Source: Sporosarcina koreensis (GTDB lineage: Bacteria > Bacillota > Bacilli > Bacillales_A > Planococcaceae). Taken from it: a stretch of 49,738 nucleotides of DNA. The stretch covers positions 1-49,738 of the forward strand of contig NZ_LQYA01000031.1 of the NCBI RefSeq assembly GCF_001531445.1, written 5' to 3'. Positions 1 to 7,027 of this stretch are shown in pieces (the first letter of the stretch is position 1; each line of letters begins with the position of its first letter). The position numbers were made by a program, and so were the translations under genes. The notes beneath the pieces were generated by a model that saw only the letters and a list, made by a program, of their open reading frames with translations, was not told where the DNA came from and made no database searches.

Positions 1-158
1 TGTCCTGCCGTAAGCGAAGAATTATTCGTTACATAATAAGGGGCGATGCCTCGACGCTGAAGTCCTTCTATTAAGAGGGCAGCTTCCGGAATCACTTCAT
101 TTCCCCGATAGACAGTCCCGTCCAAGTCAAAGCAGACCGCTTTATAGTTGTCCATCAT
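1..158 (-). CDS. yutF: HAD-family phosphatase, YutF/NagD-like (N-terminal part only)
   Basis: The gene runs off the left edge, so only about the first 52 residues are visible. They read M-M-D-N-Y-K-A-V-C-F-D-L-D-G-T-V-Y-R-G, which contains the HAD motif I DxDGT with the nucleophile and general-acid aspartates. A later VTNNSS segment is HAD motif II. This combination is typical of the NagD/YutF p-nitrophenyl phosphatase-like branch of HAD hydrolases; the physiological substrate is not known from the sequence. The start overlaps the stop of yutE by one base (TAATG), with GGAG five bases upstream, so the two genes are translationally coupled. ATG 155 is an alternative start. The order yutF-yutE-yutD-lipA matches Bacillus subtilis. 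Confidence 0.85.
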   Translation of the reverse strand, partial: MMDNYKAVCFDLDGTVYRGNEVIPEAALLIEGLQRRGIAPYYVTNNSSLTAG

Positions 159-607
159 TATTGCTCCAGTGGACTGAAGGCGGAAACAGGACCGAGTTCA
201 TTCTCCAGGTAATGGCGTACTTTTACCGGGAATTGCTTAATTTCCTTTTTTGATTCATTCAAAACCGCTTCGATTTCTTCATTGTCCACGTCAACAAATT
301 CACGGACGATCATTTTACGAAGCCCGATCACTTTTTTCAAAGGATCAGCCATTTCCGGGGAAATCACTTTCTCATCTTCCATAATGTCAATAATATCGTC
401 ATAGCTTCCTGGATCACGCATAATGAAACCGTCGATCATCGAATTACCGACATCGATGATTGACTCGACAATCGTATGAGCAATCCTTTCGAGCGCTAAA
501 GCGTGAACTTTACTTTCATTCCATTTTTGATGCCCTTCAAACAAAGCAAGAAGACTTTCCATATAAGCAAGTGTTTCATTGATTTTTTGACGATCGATAA
601 AGTACAA
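158..607 (-). CDS. yutE: DUF86/HepT-like family protein YutE
   Basis: This 149-residue protein belongs to the DUF86 (YutE/HepT-like) family of small helical proteins. The best start is TTG at 607, because GGGAGGG lies seven bases upstream and the product then begins LYFIDRQKI, like YutE homologues. An in-frame ATG further upstream has no ribosome-binding site. The family includes HepT-type toxins that pair with MNT nucleotidyltransferases and carry an RX4HXY motif. Here the equivalent region is R-K-M-I-V-R-E-F, lacking the H and Y, and no MNT partner is adjacent, so a toxin role is unlikely. It sits in the conserved yutF-yutE-yutD-lipA run. Function unknown. Confidence 0.82.
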   Translation of the reverse strand: MYFIDRQKINETLAYMESLLALFEGHQKWNESKVHALALERIAHTIVESIIDVGNSMIDGFIMRDPGSYDDIIDIMEDEKVISPEMADPLKKVIGLRKMIVREFVDVDNEEIEAVLNESKKEIKQFPVKVRHYLENELGPVSAFSPLEQ

Positions 608-664
608 AATCGTTCCCTCCCGGTTGTCTAAACTCATATCTATCATATCATAATGAGCACATGA

Positions 665-709
665 ATGAACCGCCCTGCACAACAGCATCCCGTGTACGAG
701 GCGGTTCAT
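665..709. terminator. 10-bp-stem hairpin between yutD and yutE
   Basis: ATGAACCGCC (665-674) pairs perfectly with GGCGGTTCAT (700-709). The loop is 25 bases. On the minus strand no clear T-run follows, so this may be an attenuator or mRNA-stabilising hairpin rather than a full terminator. A T-rich stretch follows on the plus strand, where no gene ends. Confidence 0.45.
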
Positions 710-714
710 CTTTT

Positions 715-1026
715 CTATTCCTGTTCAACACCTTCGACTGGCTGCGCCTTCGCCCTGCCGACTTTACGTAGGACAAAATAGGCACACCCGAAATTGCAGT
801 ATTCATAAAGATAATCCTGCAATGTGCTGATTTTTGTTTCATAGGTCGCCTTGGAATTACGATCTTCATAAAAACCTTTCAGCCGTAGCTGGCCGTATCC
901 CCAGTCACCTAAAATATAGTCATATTTGGAAAGCACGTCACTGAATCTTGCGTCCAATGCTTCCTGATTGAAACCATTCCGGTAATCTGTCATGATTTCG
1001 TATTCAAAATTATTCATCGTTACCAA
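715..1026 (-). CDS. yutD: YutD family protein (DUF1027)
   Basis: The protein of about 103 residues is recognisable as YutD by the core KYDYILGDWGYGQLRLKGF and by LYEYCNFGCAYFVLRK. The family is small, cytosolic and confined to Firmicutes; its function is unknown. The start is uncertain. TTG 1026 has GGAAGTG six bases upstream. ATG 1017 gives a length closer to homologues but has its Shine-Dalgarno too far away. ATG 1041 would begin two bases after the lipA stop but lacks a good ribosome-binding site. The C-terminus has a short charged extension after VLRKVGR. It lies directly downstream of lipA and is presumably cotranscribed with it. Confidence 0.85.
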   Translation of the reverse strand: MVTMNNFEYEIMTDYRNGFNQEALDARFSDVLSKYDYILGDWGYGQLRLKGFYEDRNSKATYETKISTLQDYLYEYCNFGCAYFVLRKVGRAKAQPVEGVEQE

Positions 1027-1043
1027 ACTTATCACTTCCATTT

Positions 1044-1988
1044 TCAGCTTTGCACTGCTGTTTCTAACAGTGCGTCCCCGATCCGCTGTTTTTCTTTTGC
1101 AGCGGCATTGACTTGTTCGTCGGCATGATAGCTTGAACGTACCAATGGACCCGCTTCGCAATGGGAAAACCCTTTTGACATTGCTATTTTACGGAGCTCT
1201 CCAAATTCTTGGGGCGTGTAATACTTTTGAACTTTCAAATGTTTTTTCGTTGGCTGCAAATATTGGCCGATTGTCATGATATCGACTTTATGGGCTCGTA
1301 AATCATCCATCGTTTCGATGATTTCCTCCATTGTCTCACCAAGTCCAAGCATTAAGGAGGATTTCGTCGGGATTTCCGGATACATTTCCTTAGCACGAAG
1401 AAGAAGCTCCAAGGAACGGTCGTATGTCGCACGTGCACGAACCCGCGGCGTCAATCTACGCACCGTTTCTATATTATGATTCAAAATGTCCGGTTTTGCA
1501 TCCATCAAGCGCTCGAGGTTATCATAAACCCCTCCCATGTCGGATGGCAGCACTTCGATCGTCGTAAACGGGTTTTTACGGCGGATGGCGCGGATCGTTT
1601 CAGCAAATACGGCTGATCCTCCGTCTTTCAAGTCATCTCTTGCAACTGCTGTAACAACGACATGTTTCAAGTTCATGAGGGAAACTGAATCCGCGACGCG
1701 TTCCGGCTCAGCTAAGTCGAGCTCGTTCGGCAATCCGGTTTTCACTGCACAAAAACGGCAAGCACGCGTACAAACAGCTCCGAGGATCATGAATGTTGCC
1801 GTTCGGCGTTCCCCCCAGCATTCATGGATGTTCGGACAGCGAGCTTCTTCACAGACGGTATGTAAGTTTTTTTCGCGCATCAATTTTTTTAGGTCCGTAT
1901 AGTTTTCGTTCGTGTTCAATTTTATTTTAAGCCAATCGGGCTTTCGAACATGTTCTGTCTTTTTCCCTATTTCTGGTCTACATGACAC
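1044..1988 (-). CDS. lipA: Lipoyl synthase
   Basis: LipA is a radical-SAM enzyme that inserts two sulfur atoms into octanoyl chains on lipoyl domains; its substrates include GcvH, encoded at 31 kb. Numbered from ATG 2003, the auxiliary-cluster cysteines are C51, C56 and C62 (CEEARCPN...C) and the SAM-cluster cysteines are C78, C82 and C85 (CTRACRFC). The sequence [14 protein letters not shown] matches the usual N-terminal region of Bacillus LipA. GTG 1988 has GGAG nine bases upstream. ATG 2003 has AGGA directly abutting it, which is a poor spacing, so I prefer GTG 1988. The protein is full length (about 314 residues). B. subtilis has yunA/lytH next to lipA; here two transporters occupy that place. 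Confidence 0.95.
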   Translation of the reverse strand: MSCRPEIGKKTEHVRKPDWLKIKLNTNENYTDLKKLMREKNLHTVCEEARCPNIHECWGERRTATFMILGAVCTRACRFCAVKTGLPNELDLAEPERVADSVSLMNLKHVVVTAVARDDLKDGGSAVFAETIRAIRRKNPFTTIEVLPSDMGGVYDNLERLMDAKPDILNHNIETVRRLTPRVRARATYDRSLELLLRAKEMYPEIPTKSSLMLGLGETMEEIIETMDDLRAHKVDIMTIGQYLQPTKKHLKVQKYYTPQEFGELRKIAMSKGFSHCEAGPLVRSSYHADEQVNAAAKEKQRIGDALLETAVQS

Positions 1989-2101
1989 GATAACCGACTC
2001 CATTCCTATATGCTTGTTTTGCAGTACATCACTTCTGTCAATGTATCATATATTCTGACATCCAACAACTATTCATAGCAGAGAAAAGACCTAGTATAAA
2101 A

Positions 2102-2130
2102 GAAAAAAAGCGCCGTGTTATAGGCGCTTT
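2102..2130 (-). terminator. Terminator after the metP-metS transporter genes
   Basis: AAAGCGCC (2107-2114) pairs with GGCGCTTT (2123-2130). On the minus strand a run of T follows the stem, as expected for an intrinsic terminator just downstream of the small gene at 2160-2267. Confidence 0.85.
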
Positions 2131-2159
2131 CCTTATAAGTTCATTCACTTCAGACAGAG

Positions 2160-2267
2160 TCAGGCTCTGCTTTTCGATTTAGATACTGCCCAAAATATAC
2201 TTCCCGCAAGTCCTCCCCAAATGACGAGGATTCCGAGAATCATCATAAAAACAGCTCCACCGCTCAT
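2160..2267 (-). CDS. metS: MetS-like small subunit of an NSS transporter (35 aa)
   Basis: A 35-residue reading frame starts at ATG 2267 behind a perfect TAAGGAGG seven bases upstream and ends with TGA at 2160. The peptide begins MSGGAVFMMILGILVIWGG and continues LAGSIFWAVSKSKSRA: one membrane-spanning helix with a short basic tail. A tiny single-helix gene directly after an NSS carrier matches the MetPS arrangement described in Corynebacterium glutamicum, where the small subunit is needed for methionine/alanine uptake. The gene starts 12 bases after the carrier stop, so the two are one operon. Assignment as MetS rests on size, topology and position rather than a strong sequence signature. Confidence 0.8.
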   Translation of the reverse strand: MSGGAVFMMILGILVIWGGLAGSIFWAVSKSKSRA

Positions 2268-2279
2268 AGCGAATCCTCC

Positions 2280-3821
2280 TTATCGATTATCAAAATCTGT
2301 TGAGTCCATTGCTTTCCTGTTCCATTTCAGTGCCGTAAAGATGATTGCCATGACGATGGCGAATAATGCGACCATCCAGCCGCTCGACATGATGAAGGCA
2401 TCCGGATATCCTTCGTAGTTTCCAATTACGTTTCCATCCGCGTCTGTATGCAATTTCATAATGTTGATGCGCAACAGATCGAACATCATATAGCCAAGGA
2501 CGATTGGTGTAATGACACTCAAACAAATCTTCCACCACATGCCGACACGTATATCCGATATTTCGTTCGCGTGATTTTGGAAAACACCAAGCTTTCTGAA
2601 GACCCATGCAATCAGGATAACTTCCACTAGGCCGATCGCAGCGACGCCGAACTGGTTAATGAAATAGTCTGCTGCGTCGAGGAAGTACAAACCGCCTCGT
2701 GTAGCGAACAGCAATGAAACAATCGCTGCCAATCCAGCTCCGAAGATTACAGACTTCGTGCGCGAGATATTAAATTTGTCCGACAGACCTGCGATATACG
2801 TCTCACAGATCGAGATAAGCGAGGTGAGACCTGCCAAGACGAGCGACAGGAAGAACAGTGCCCCGAACAGACCATTCATCCCCGGCATTTCATTGATGAT
2901 TTTCGGGAATACGACGAATGCAAGACCAACACCTGCGGAGGCAACTTCTGAAACTGGCTCGCCCGCTTGAGTCGCCATAAAGCCTAGGGCGGCGAAAACC
3001 CCGATTCCTGCAAGCAATTCAAATCCTGAGTTCGCAAATCCAGTGATGAATGCGTTATTTGTAATGTCCGATTTCTTCGGCAAATAACTTGAGTATGTGA
3101 TCATGATAGCAAAGGCTATCGATAAACTAAAGAAAATATGTCCATATGCCGCTACCCATACTTGCGAGTTTGCCAGCTTGCTCAAATCCGGCTTGAAGAA
3201 CGCCTCAAGTCCAAGTGCCGCTCCGTCAAGAGTGATTGCCCGGATGACGACAAGAAGGAACACGACGACAAGCGTTGGAATGAAAATCCTGTTCGCTAAT
3301 TCGATTCCCCGTTTGACGCCTGCCAATAAAATGATGAAAGCGATTGCCCAAACTAAGATGAGCGGGATAAGCACGCCTGGCACAAGCCCGCCAACCTCTC
3401 CGGGATTATCCGCCAAGTTCAGAACGCTTCCGAACAGGAATCCTCCTGTATCGTCACCCCATGCTGTAGTGAGTGAATAGATCGTGTACTTCATCGCCCA
3501 AGCGATGATGACTGCATAATACGTTGAGATGACGAATGACACGAAAATGCCCCACCAACCCAACCATTCAGCCCCTTTTCCTTTCATCCGAAAGAATGAT
3601 AGAGGTGCGGAGCCACGATACTTATGACCTATTGTGAACTCCATGATGAGAATCGGAATCCCTGCGGTCAGAAGTGCAAATAAATACGGAATGAAAAATG
3701 CCCCTCCGCCGTTTTCATACGCGACGTACGGAAAACGCCAGATGTTTCCTAGACCGACAGCCGATCCGACAGCCGCTAAAATAAAGCCGGCGCGTGTCCC
3801 CCATTGCGAACGCTGTTCCAT
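2280..3821 (-). CDS. metP: Sodium-dependent NSS-family amino-acid transporter (MetP-like)
   Basis: This 513-residue integral membrane protein belongs to the neurotransmitter:sodium symporter (SLC6/LeuT) family. The N-terminus holds the hallmark GSAVGLGNIWRFPY at about residues 19-32, the unwound TM1 segment that binds sodium and substrate. About twelve hydrophobic segments follow, which is the normal length for bacterial members. The linked small subunit supports a MetP-type methionine/neutral amino-acid role, but the substrate is inferred from context. The start is ATG 3821 (MEQRSQWGTRAGF) with AAAGGGG upstream. It has its own sigma-A promoter at 3891-3919. It interrupts the lipA-yunB neighbourhood. 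Confidence 0.9.
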   Translation of the reverse strand: MEQRSQWGTRAGFILAAVGSAVGLGNIWRFPYVAYENGGGAFFIPYLFALLTAGIPILIMEFTIGHKYRGSAPLSFFRMKGKGAEWLGWWGIFVSFVISTYYAVIIAWAMKYTIYSLTTAWGDDTGGFLFGSVLNLADNPGEVGGLVPGVLIPLILVWAIAFIILLAGVKRGIELANRIFIPTLVVVFLLVVIRAITLDGAALGLEAFFKPDLSKLANSQVWVAAYGHIFFSLSIAFAIMITYSSYLPKKSDITNNAFITGFANSGFELLAGIGVFAALGFMATQAGEPVSEVASAGVGLAFVVFPKIINEMPGMNGLFGALFFLSLVLAGLTSLISICETYIAGLSDKFNISRTKSVIFGAGLAAIVSLLFATRGGLYFLDAADYFINQFGVAAIGLVEVILIAWVFRKLGVFQNHANEISDIRVGMWWKICLSVITPIVLGYMMFDLLRINIMKLHTDADGNVIGNYEGYPDAFIMSSGWMVALFAIVMAIIFTALKWNRKAMDSTDFDNR

Positions 3822-3860
3822 TACAAATCCCCTTTCCTTTTATCCTGTTAAACGTTTGCT

Positions 3861-3889
3861 ATTTTCAGATTATTATATAATCTTAAAAT
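3861..3889 (-). promoter_or_regulatory. Palindromic operator candidate at the metP transcription start
   Basis: AGATTAT and ATAATCT form a perfect 7-bp dyad around TAT. The flanks extend it to an imperfect 29-bp inverted repeat (ATTTTc...tAAAAT). It begins just downstream of the -10 box and so overlaps the expected transcription start, a classic repressor position. The regulator is not identified. Confidence 0.5.
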
Positions 3890-3890
3890 A

Positions 3891-3919
3891 AGTATATCCG
3901 TCTTAGTATCTATTGTCAA
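3891..3919 (-). promoter_or_regulatory. Sigma-A promoter of metP-metS
   Basis: On the minus strand TTGACA (3914-3919) and TATACT (3891-3896) are separated by exactly 17 bases. The rest of the 3822-4077 spacer shows no other gene. Confidence 0.8.
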
Positions 3920-4077
3920 AATATTTTTTATTGAAAAAATACCCACTTCAGCTTATGACTTTTTCACTTCATCACGGGAATCGGGAAGTGTGCCGGTAAT
4001 GGAAATTTATGATTAGGGAGCCCCTATTATGCCTTAGTTCAAGAACAAAAGTGAAGGACGCCCGGAGTCTAGATGAT

Positions 4078-4115
4078 AAAAAAACCGCCACATCCGCCGG
4101 GTGCCCGGCAGATGT
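4078..4115 (-). terminator. Terminator after the NhaC-family transporter
   Basis: ACATCCGCCGGG and CCCGGCAGATGT (4090-4115) form a 12-bp stem with one mismatch. On the minus strand it is followed by GGCGG and seven T, directly after the stop at 4131. Confidence 0.85.
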
Positions 4116-4130
4116 AACAGTTTTGATTCA

Positions 4131-5708
4131 TTAGAAGGAAGTCGCTTTCACTTCTGCTTTATTCCGTTTTGAAGTCCATATAGTGAACAAGCAGGCGATA
4201 AGAATGATGACCGCTGCGAGTCCAATCCATACCGACCCTGTAAGTCCTAGGACAATATAGCCAACTGCAGCGATACCTGCAGACATCAATGCATAAGGAA
4301 GTTGTGTCGATACATGATCCATATGATTGGAGCCCGCCCCTGTCGATGAGAGGATCGTCGTATCGGAAATCGGTGAACAGTGATCGCCAAATACAGCCCC
4401 CGCTAATACGGCAGATAGCGCAGGAAGAAGCAGCTCAGGCTCCGCATTGATCATGATCGTTCCTGCAATCGGAAGAAGGATGCCGAATGATCCCCAAGAC
4501 GTACCTGTCGAAAACGCCATTAATCCTGCAAGGACAAACATGATGACAGGCAAGAAATTGACAGGTACATTTGATTGTTCTACGACACTCGATAAGAAAG
4601 GTCCTGTTTCCAATACGTCGATCAAATGCGTCAAAGCCCATGCAAATACCAAGATAAGAATCGCCGGCATCATCGCGCTGATTCCGCTTGTGAATGCCTT
4701 GCCTACAAGGCTATAGGATGCGGTCTCGTTTTTCCCCATTTGGGAAATATAAAGGATGGCTGCCAATAGTGTACCCGCTAGGCCGCCTACGACCAATGAC
4801 ATCGGAACATCCGTGTTTTCGAAAATCGTCCAGATGCTCGGCGAACCGCCAATGCGATAGCCAGTCCAGACCATCATTCCTAATGTCACAATAACAAGCG
4901 TAACAATCGGAGCAATCAAGTCAACGACACGCCCATGGGAATGGACAGGAAAGTCTTCTTTTAATTGACCAGGAATCTCTTTTTCCGGATCGAAAAGCTC
5001 TCCTTTTTCCTGAGCACGCGTCTCATGCCTTTTCATTTCAAAGTAATCGATATTCGTCCAAGCAAAGAAAAACACCATTGCCAGCGTCGCGATAACGTAA
5101 AAGTTCATCGGTGCCATCATCAAGAAGGCGGATAGCGGCGAATAGCTTATCGCGGCAGATGTGCCGAAAATGAGAGCCAATTGGCCGATGAGAAATGCCC
5201 CCCAGCTGGAAATTGGCGAAATTACACAGATCGGAGCAGATGTGGAATCGATGAAATATGCCAATTTCGCCCTTGAAATGCGGTGTTGATCCGTAATCGG
5301 CCGTGCAATTTGCCCAACAGCCAATGAATTGAAATAATCATCGACAAATATAAGGATACCAATCAACACTGTCAGCAACTTCGCCCCGCGTCTCGTTTTA
5401 ATACGCTTGACCGCCCATTCCGCAAAAGCCCTGCTTCCGCCGGACAAACTGACAAACGCCGTTATGACCCCTAGTAATAAAATGAATATCATGATGAAAA
5501 TATTATAAGTGTTCAATTCCCCTTCGGACCAGAAAGAGATAAGCATACCTGTCCAAAGATTTTTCAACGTATCGACCGGTGAAAAGCTGGCGACCAATAA
5601 TGCTGCAGTCACAATTCCCGAGCCAAGTGATAATAATACCCTTTTTGTTGCCAGCACCATAACAATTGCTACGATTGGTGGCAAGATTGAAACCCAAGTG
5701 CCTATCAT
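4131..5708 (-). CDS. lysW: NhaC-family transporter, probable lysine importer (LysW type)
   Basis: The protein has about 525 residues and many hydrophobic segments, and belongs to the NhaC Na+/H+ antiporter superfamily. Conserved elements visible are FVDDYFNSLAVGQIARP at about residue 120 and GDHCSPISDTTILSS near 435. The family is annotated as antiporters, but comparative genomics (Rodionov and colleagues, 2003) proposed that L-box-regulated NhaC members import lysine. A lysine riboswitch stands upstream here, so a lysine role is well supported by regulation though not by the protein alone. ATG 5708 (MIGTWVSILPP) has GGAGG nine bases upstream. ATG 5717 directly abuts that site and is less likely. 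Confidence 0.85.
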   Translation of the reverse strand: MIGTWVSILPPIVAIVMVLATKRVLLSLGSGIVTAALLVASFSPVDTLKNLWTGMLISFWSEGELNTYNIFIMIFILLLGVITAFVSLSGGSRAFAEWAVKRIKTRRGAKLLTVLIGILIFVDDYFNSLAVGQIARPITDQHRISRAKLAYFIDSTSAPICVISPISSWGAFLIGQLALIFGTSAAISYSPLSAFLMMAPMNFYVIATLAMVFFFAWTNIDYFEMKRHETRAQEKGELFDPEKEIPGQLKEDFPVHSHGRVVDLIAPIVTLVIVTLGMMVWTGYRIGGSPSIWTIFENTDVPMSLVVGGLAGTLLAAILYISQMGKNETASYSLVGKAFTSGISAMMPAILILVFAWALTHLIDVLETGPFLSSVVEQSNVPVNFLPVIMFVLAGLMAFSTGTSWGSFGILLPIAGTIMINAEPELLLPALSAVLAGAVFGDHCSPISDTTILSSTGAGSNHMDHVSTQLPYALMSAGIAAVGYIVLGLTGSVWIGLAAVIILIACLFTIWTSKRNKAEVKATSF

Positions 5709-5734
5709 AAAAAACATTCCTCCAAATTCTAAAG

Positions 5735-5846
5735 CGCAGAGTGGCGGTTAACTGCGACAGGCATAAGGCGGATCTGCGAAACGGCGCTCTTTGCCGTGCA
5801 GCAGAGCTGACTTATGACCCGAGCAGTTGCCACTCGGAGCTAGATG
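5735..5846 (-). repeat. Fold-back repeat element, copy 1 (in the lysW leader)
   Basis: Nested inverted repeats are AGTGGC (5740-5745) with GCCACT (5829-5834), AACTGC (5750-5755) with GCAGTT (5823-5828), and CATAAG (5762-5767) with CTTATG (5811-5816). The core shares GACAGGCATAAG, CTTTGCC, AGCAG and TGACTTATG with a second copy near 41.7-41.8 kb, in the opposite orientation. It lies between the riboswitch terminator and the lysW start codon, so read-through transcripts contain it. Confidence 0.75.
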
Positions 5847-5848
5847 AT

Positions 5849-5894
5849 AAAAAACCGACACCCTTTACACTAGAATGTGTAGTAGGTGTCGGCT
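5849..5894 (-). terminator. Regulatory terminator of the lysine riboswitch
   Basis: CCGACACC (5855-5862) pairs with GGTGTCGG (5885-5892), with TACACT and AGTGTA-like bases extending the stem inward. On the minus strand six T follow. This is the expression platform: lysine binding should favour the terminator and shut off lysW. Confidence 0.9.
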
Positions 5895-5943
5895 TATTCT
5901 ACGGTTCGTTTGTAAGATAATCTAAGATGTTTTATCTAACGTA

Positions 5944-6119
5944 CGATCTGTAGCTCATCATGCGGTATTCGCATGACAGTGCCATTCCTATTCGGAATGA
6001 CCCCAGCATGGATGGATCGGCAACCCATTACATGCTTCGGCAAAACTTCCTTTCACGGGCGGTCATCGATGCCAATCTCGCGTCCATTACTCATAAGCCT
6101 TGCAGCCTCTACCTAATCG
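5944..6119 (-). ncRNA. Lysine riboswitch (L-box)
   Basis: Read on the minus strand, the leader starts with GGTAGAGGCTGCAAGG, followed by CTTATGAGTAA, GTGAAAGGAAG, TTGCCGAAG, GGGTTGCCGATC and GGGGTCATTCC, and closes with GAGCTAC. These are the conserved blocks of the L-box aptamer in the right order, with GAGGTAG/GAGCTAC-type P1 pairing at the ends. It controls the NhaC-type transporter downstream through the terminator at 5849-5894. Confidence 0.93.
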
Positions 6120-6138
6120 GTGTTCCTTTTGTTATCCT

Positions 6139-6166
6139 AGCATAACACAATTTCGCTATTTTTCAA
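6139..6166 (-). promoter_or_regulatory. Promoter of the lysine riboswitch-lysW transcript
   Basis: TTGAAA (6161-6166) and TATGCT (6139-6144) are 16 bases apart on the minus strand. The TGT before the -10 box makes it an extended -10 promoter. It starts immediately downstream of the yunB stop. Confidence 0.6.
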
Positions 6167-6172
6167 GGGCTA

Positions 6173-6985
6173 TTATTGTTGGCTGCCAGGCGTGAATGGA
6201 ACTTCAATTTGTGGAGGGTTATTTCCGCCCCCATTATAGATTTGAGGAATCGGGCTCTGAATCAAACCGATGGCAACAGGAATCCGCTGTTCTACTACAC
6301 TTCTACTCGTCGCTAGCGGAACGATGATCTGGACATTCACCGTCACCAATATATTCACTTCAATCATTGCGTTATTAATGCCAAACTCGGTGACGTCCGT
6401 CTCGACCGTCGTCTGCGCCTCCCCGATTACGTGGAACCGTATCGGGATTTTCGGTCCGAAGTTTCCGATCAACGGAAGGCCTGTCGCTTGCCCCATCGGT
6501 ACGAAGAAGACGACGCCTCCGTCTTCTTCCATCGCTTCGGGATCGTATTCGACGTTTTCGCTGAGCGGCAGCATTTCCAAATTTCCGCTTTCAGCCATTT
6601 TGAGATAGGCCTCTATGAGACTATGAATTTCCGCTCGTGTTTTATTGATGATTTCGGCATCCAATGTATTTGTCACCATTCCAGGTGAATCATTTGGAAC
6701 ATTTCCAATGATTTCACTGACATCATATATGTCTGTGGATCGTGACTTAATCGCTTGTGTGATGACATGCGCTGCAATCCTCTCCGTTTCAACTTCCGCG
6801 TAGGAGAGATAAACCGGAGTGAGCTTTGAGTTAATGAAATAAAGAAAAATAACGATCGTCACAAGGAACGCTGGAAAGATGAGCGGCAACAAACGACGCT
6901 TCCGGCGAGGTCTTCCAATATGACTGGAACGACGATAACGATTCTTTTTTGTATAATTTCGAGACGGCTGCCCATAAAATCTCAA
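6173..6985 (-). CDS. yunB: Sporulation protein YunB
   Basis: This 270-residue protein is YunB, needed for efficient endospore formation in Bacillus subtilis and expressed there under sigma-E. The N-terminus is very basic (RPRRKRR at residues 25-31). One transmembrane segment follows (about residues 33-51, LLPLIFPAFLVTIVIFLYF), and then a large extracytoplasmic domain with the conserved NFGPKIPIRFHVIG. The start is TTG 6985 with AGGAGGGG five to seven bases upstream. That Shine-Dalgarno lies inside the 3' arm of the hairpin at 6986-7027. No separate promoter fits in the spacer, so any sigma-E promoter must lie within yunD. It marks the organism as a spore former. Confidence 0.9.
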   Translation of the reverse strand: MRFYGQPSRNYTKKNRYRRSSHIGRPRRKRRLLPLIFPAFLVTIVIFLYFINSKLTPVYLSYAEVETERIAAHVITQAIKSRSTDIYDVSEIIGNVPNDSPGMVTNTLDAEIINKTRAEIHSLIEAYLKMAESGNLEMLPLSENVEYDPEAMEEDGGVVFFVPMGQATGLPLIGNFGPKIPIRFHVIGEAQTTVETDVTEFGINNAMIEVNILVTVNVQIIVPLATSRSVVEQRIPVAIGLIQSPIPQIYNGGGNNPPQIEVPFTPGSQQ

Positions 6986-7027
6986 AACGACCCCTCCTGC
7001 CTAATATTATGCAGGTCCGGGGTCGTT
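6986..7027 (-). terminator. Hairpin between yunD and yunB that buries the yunB ribosome-binding site
   Basis: AACGACCCC (6986-6994) pairs perfectly with GGGGTCGTT (7019-7027), and an inner CCTGC/GCAGG stem caps it. On the minus strand it is followed by TTTTGAGATTTT. It therefore looks like a yunD terminator, and it contains the yunB Shine-Dalgarno. Confidence 0.7.

Noticed and set aside
158..607. HepT-type toxin of a HepT-MNT system
   Set aside because: The RX4HXY motif is not intact and no nucleotidyltransferase gene is adjacent.
1044..2003. Plus-strand reading frames opposite lipA, transporters, suf and fad genes
   Set aside because: They lie antisense to well-recognised genes, lack ribosome-binding sites and show no recognisable domains.
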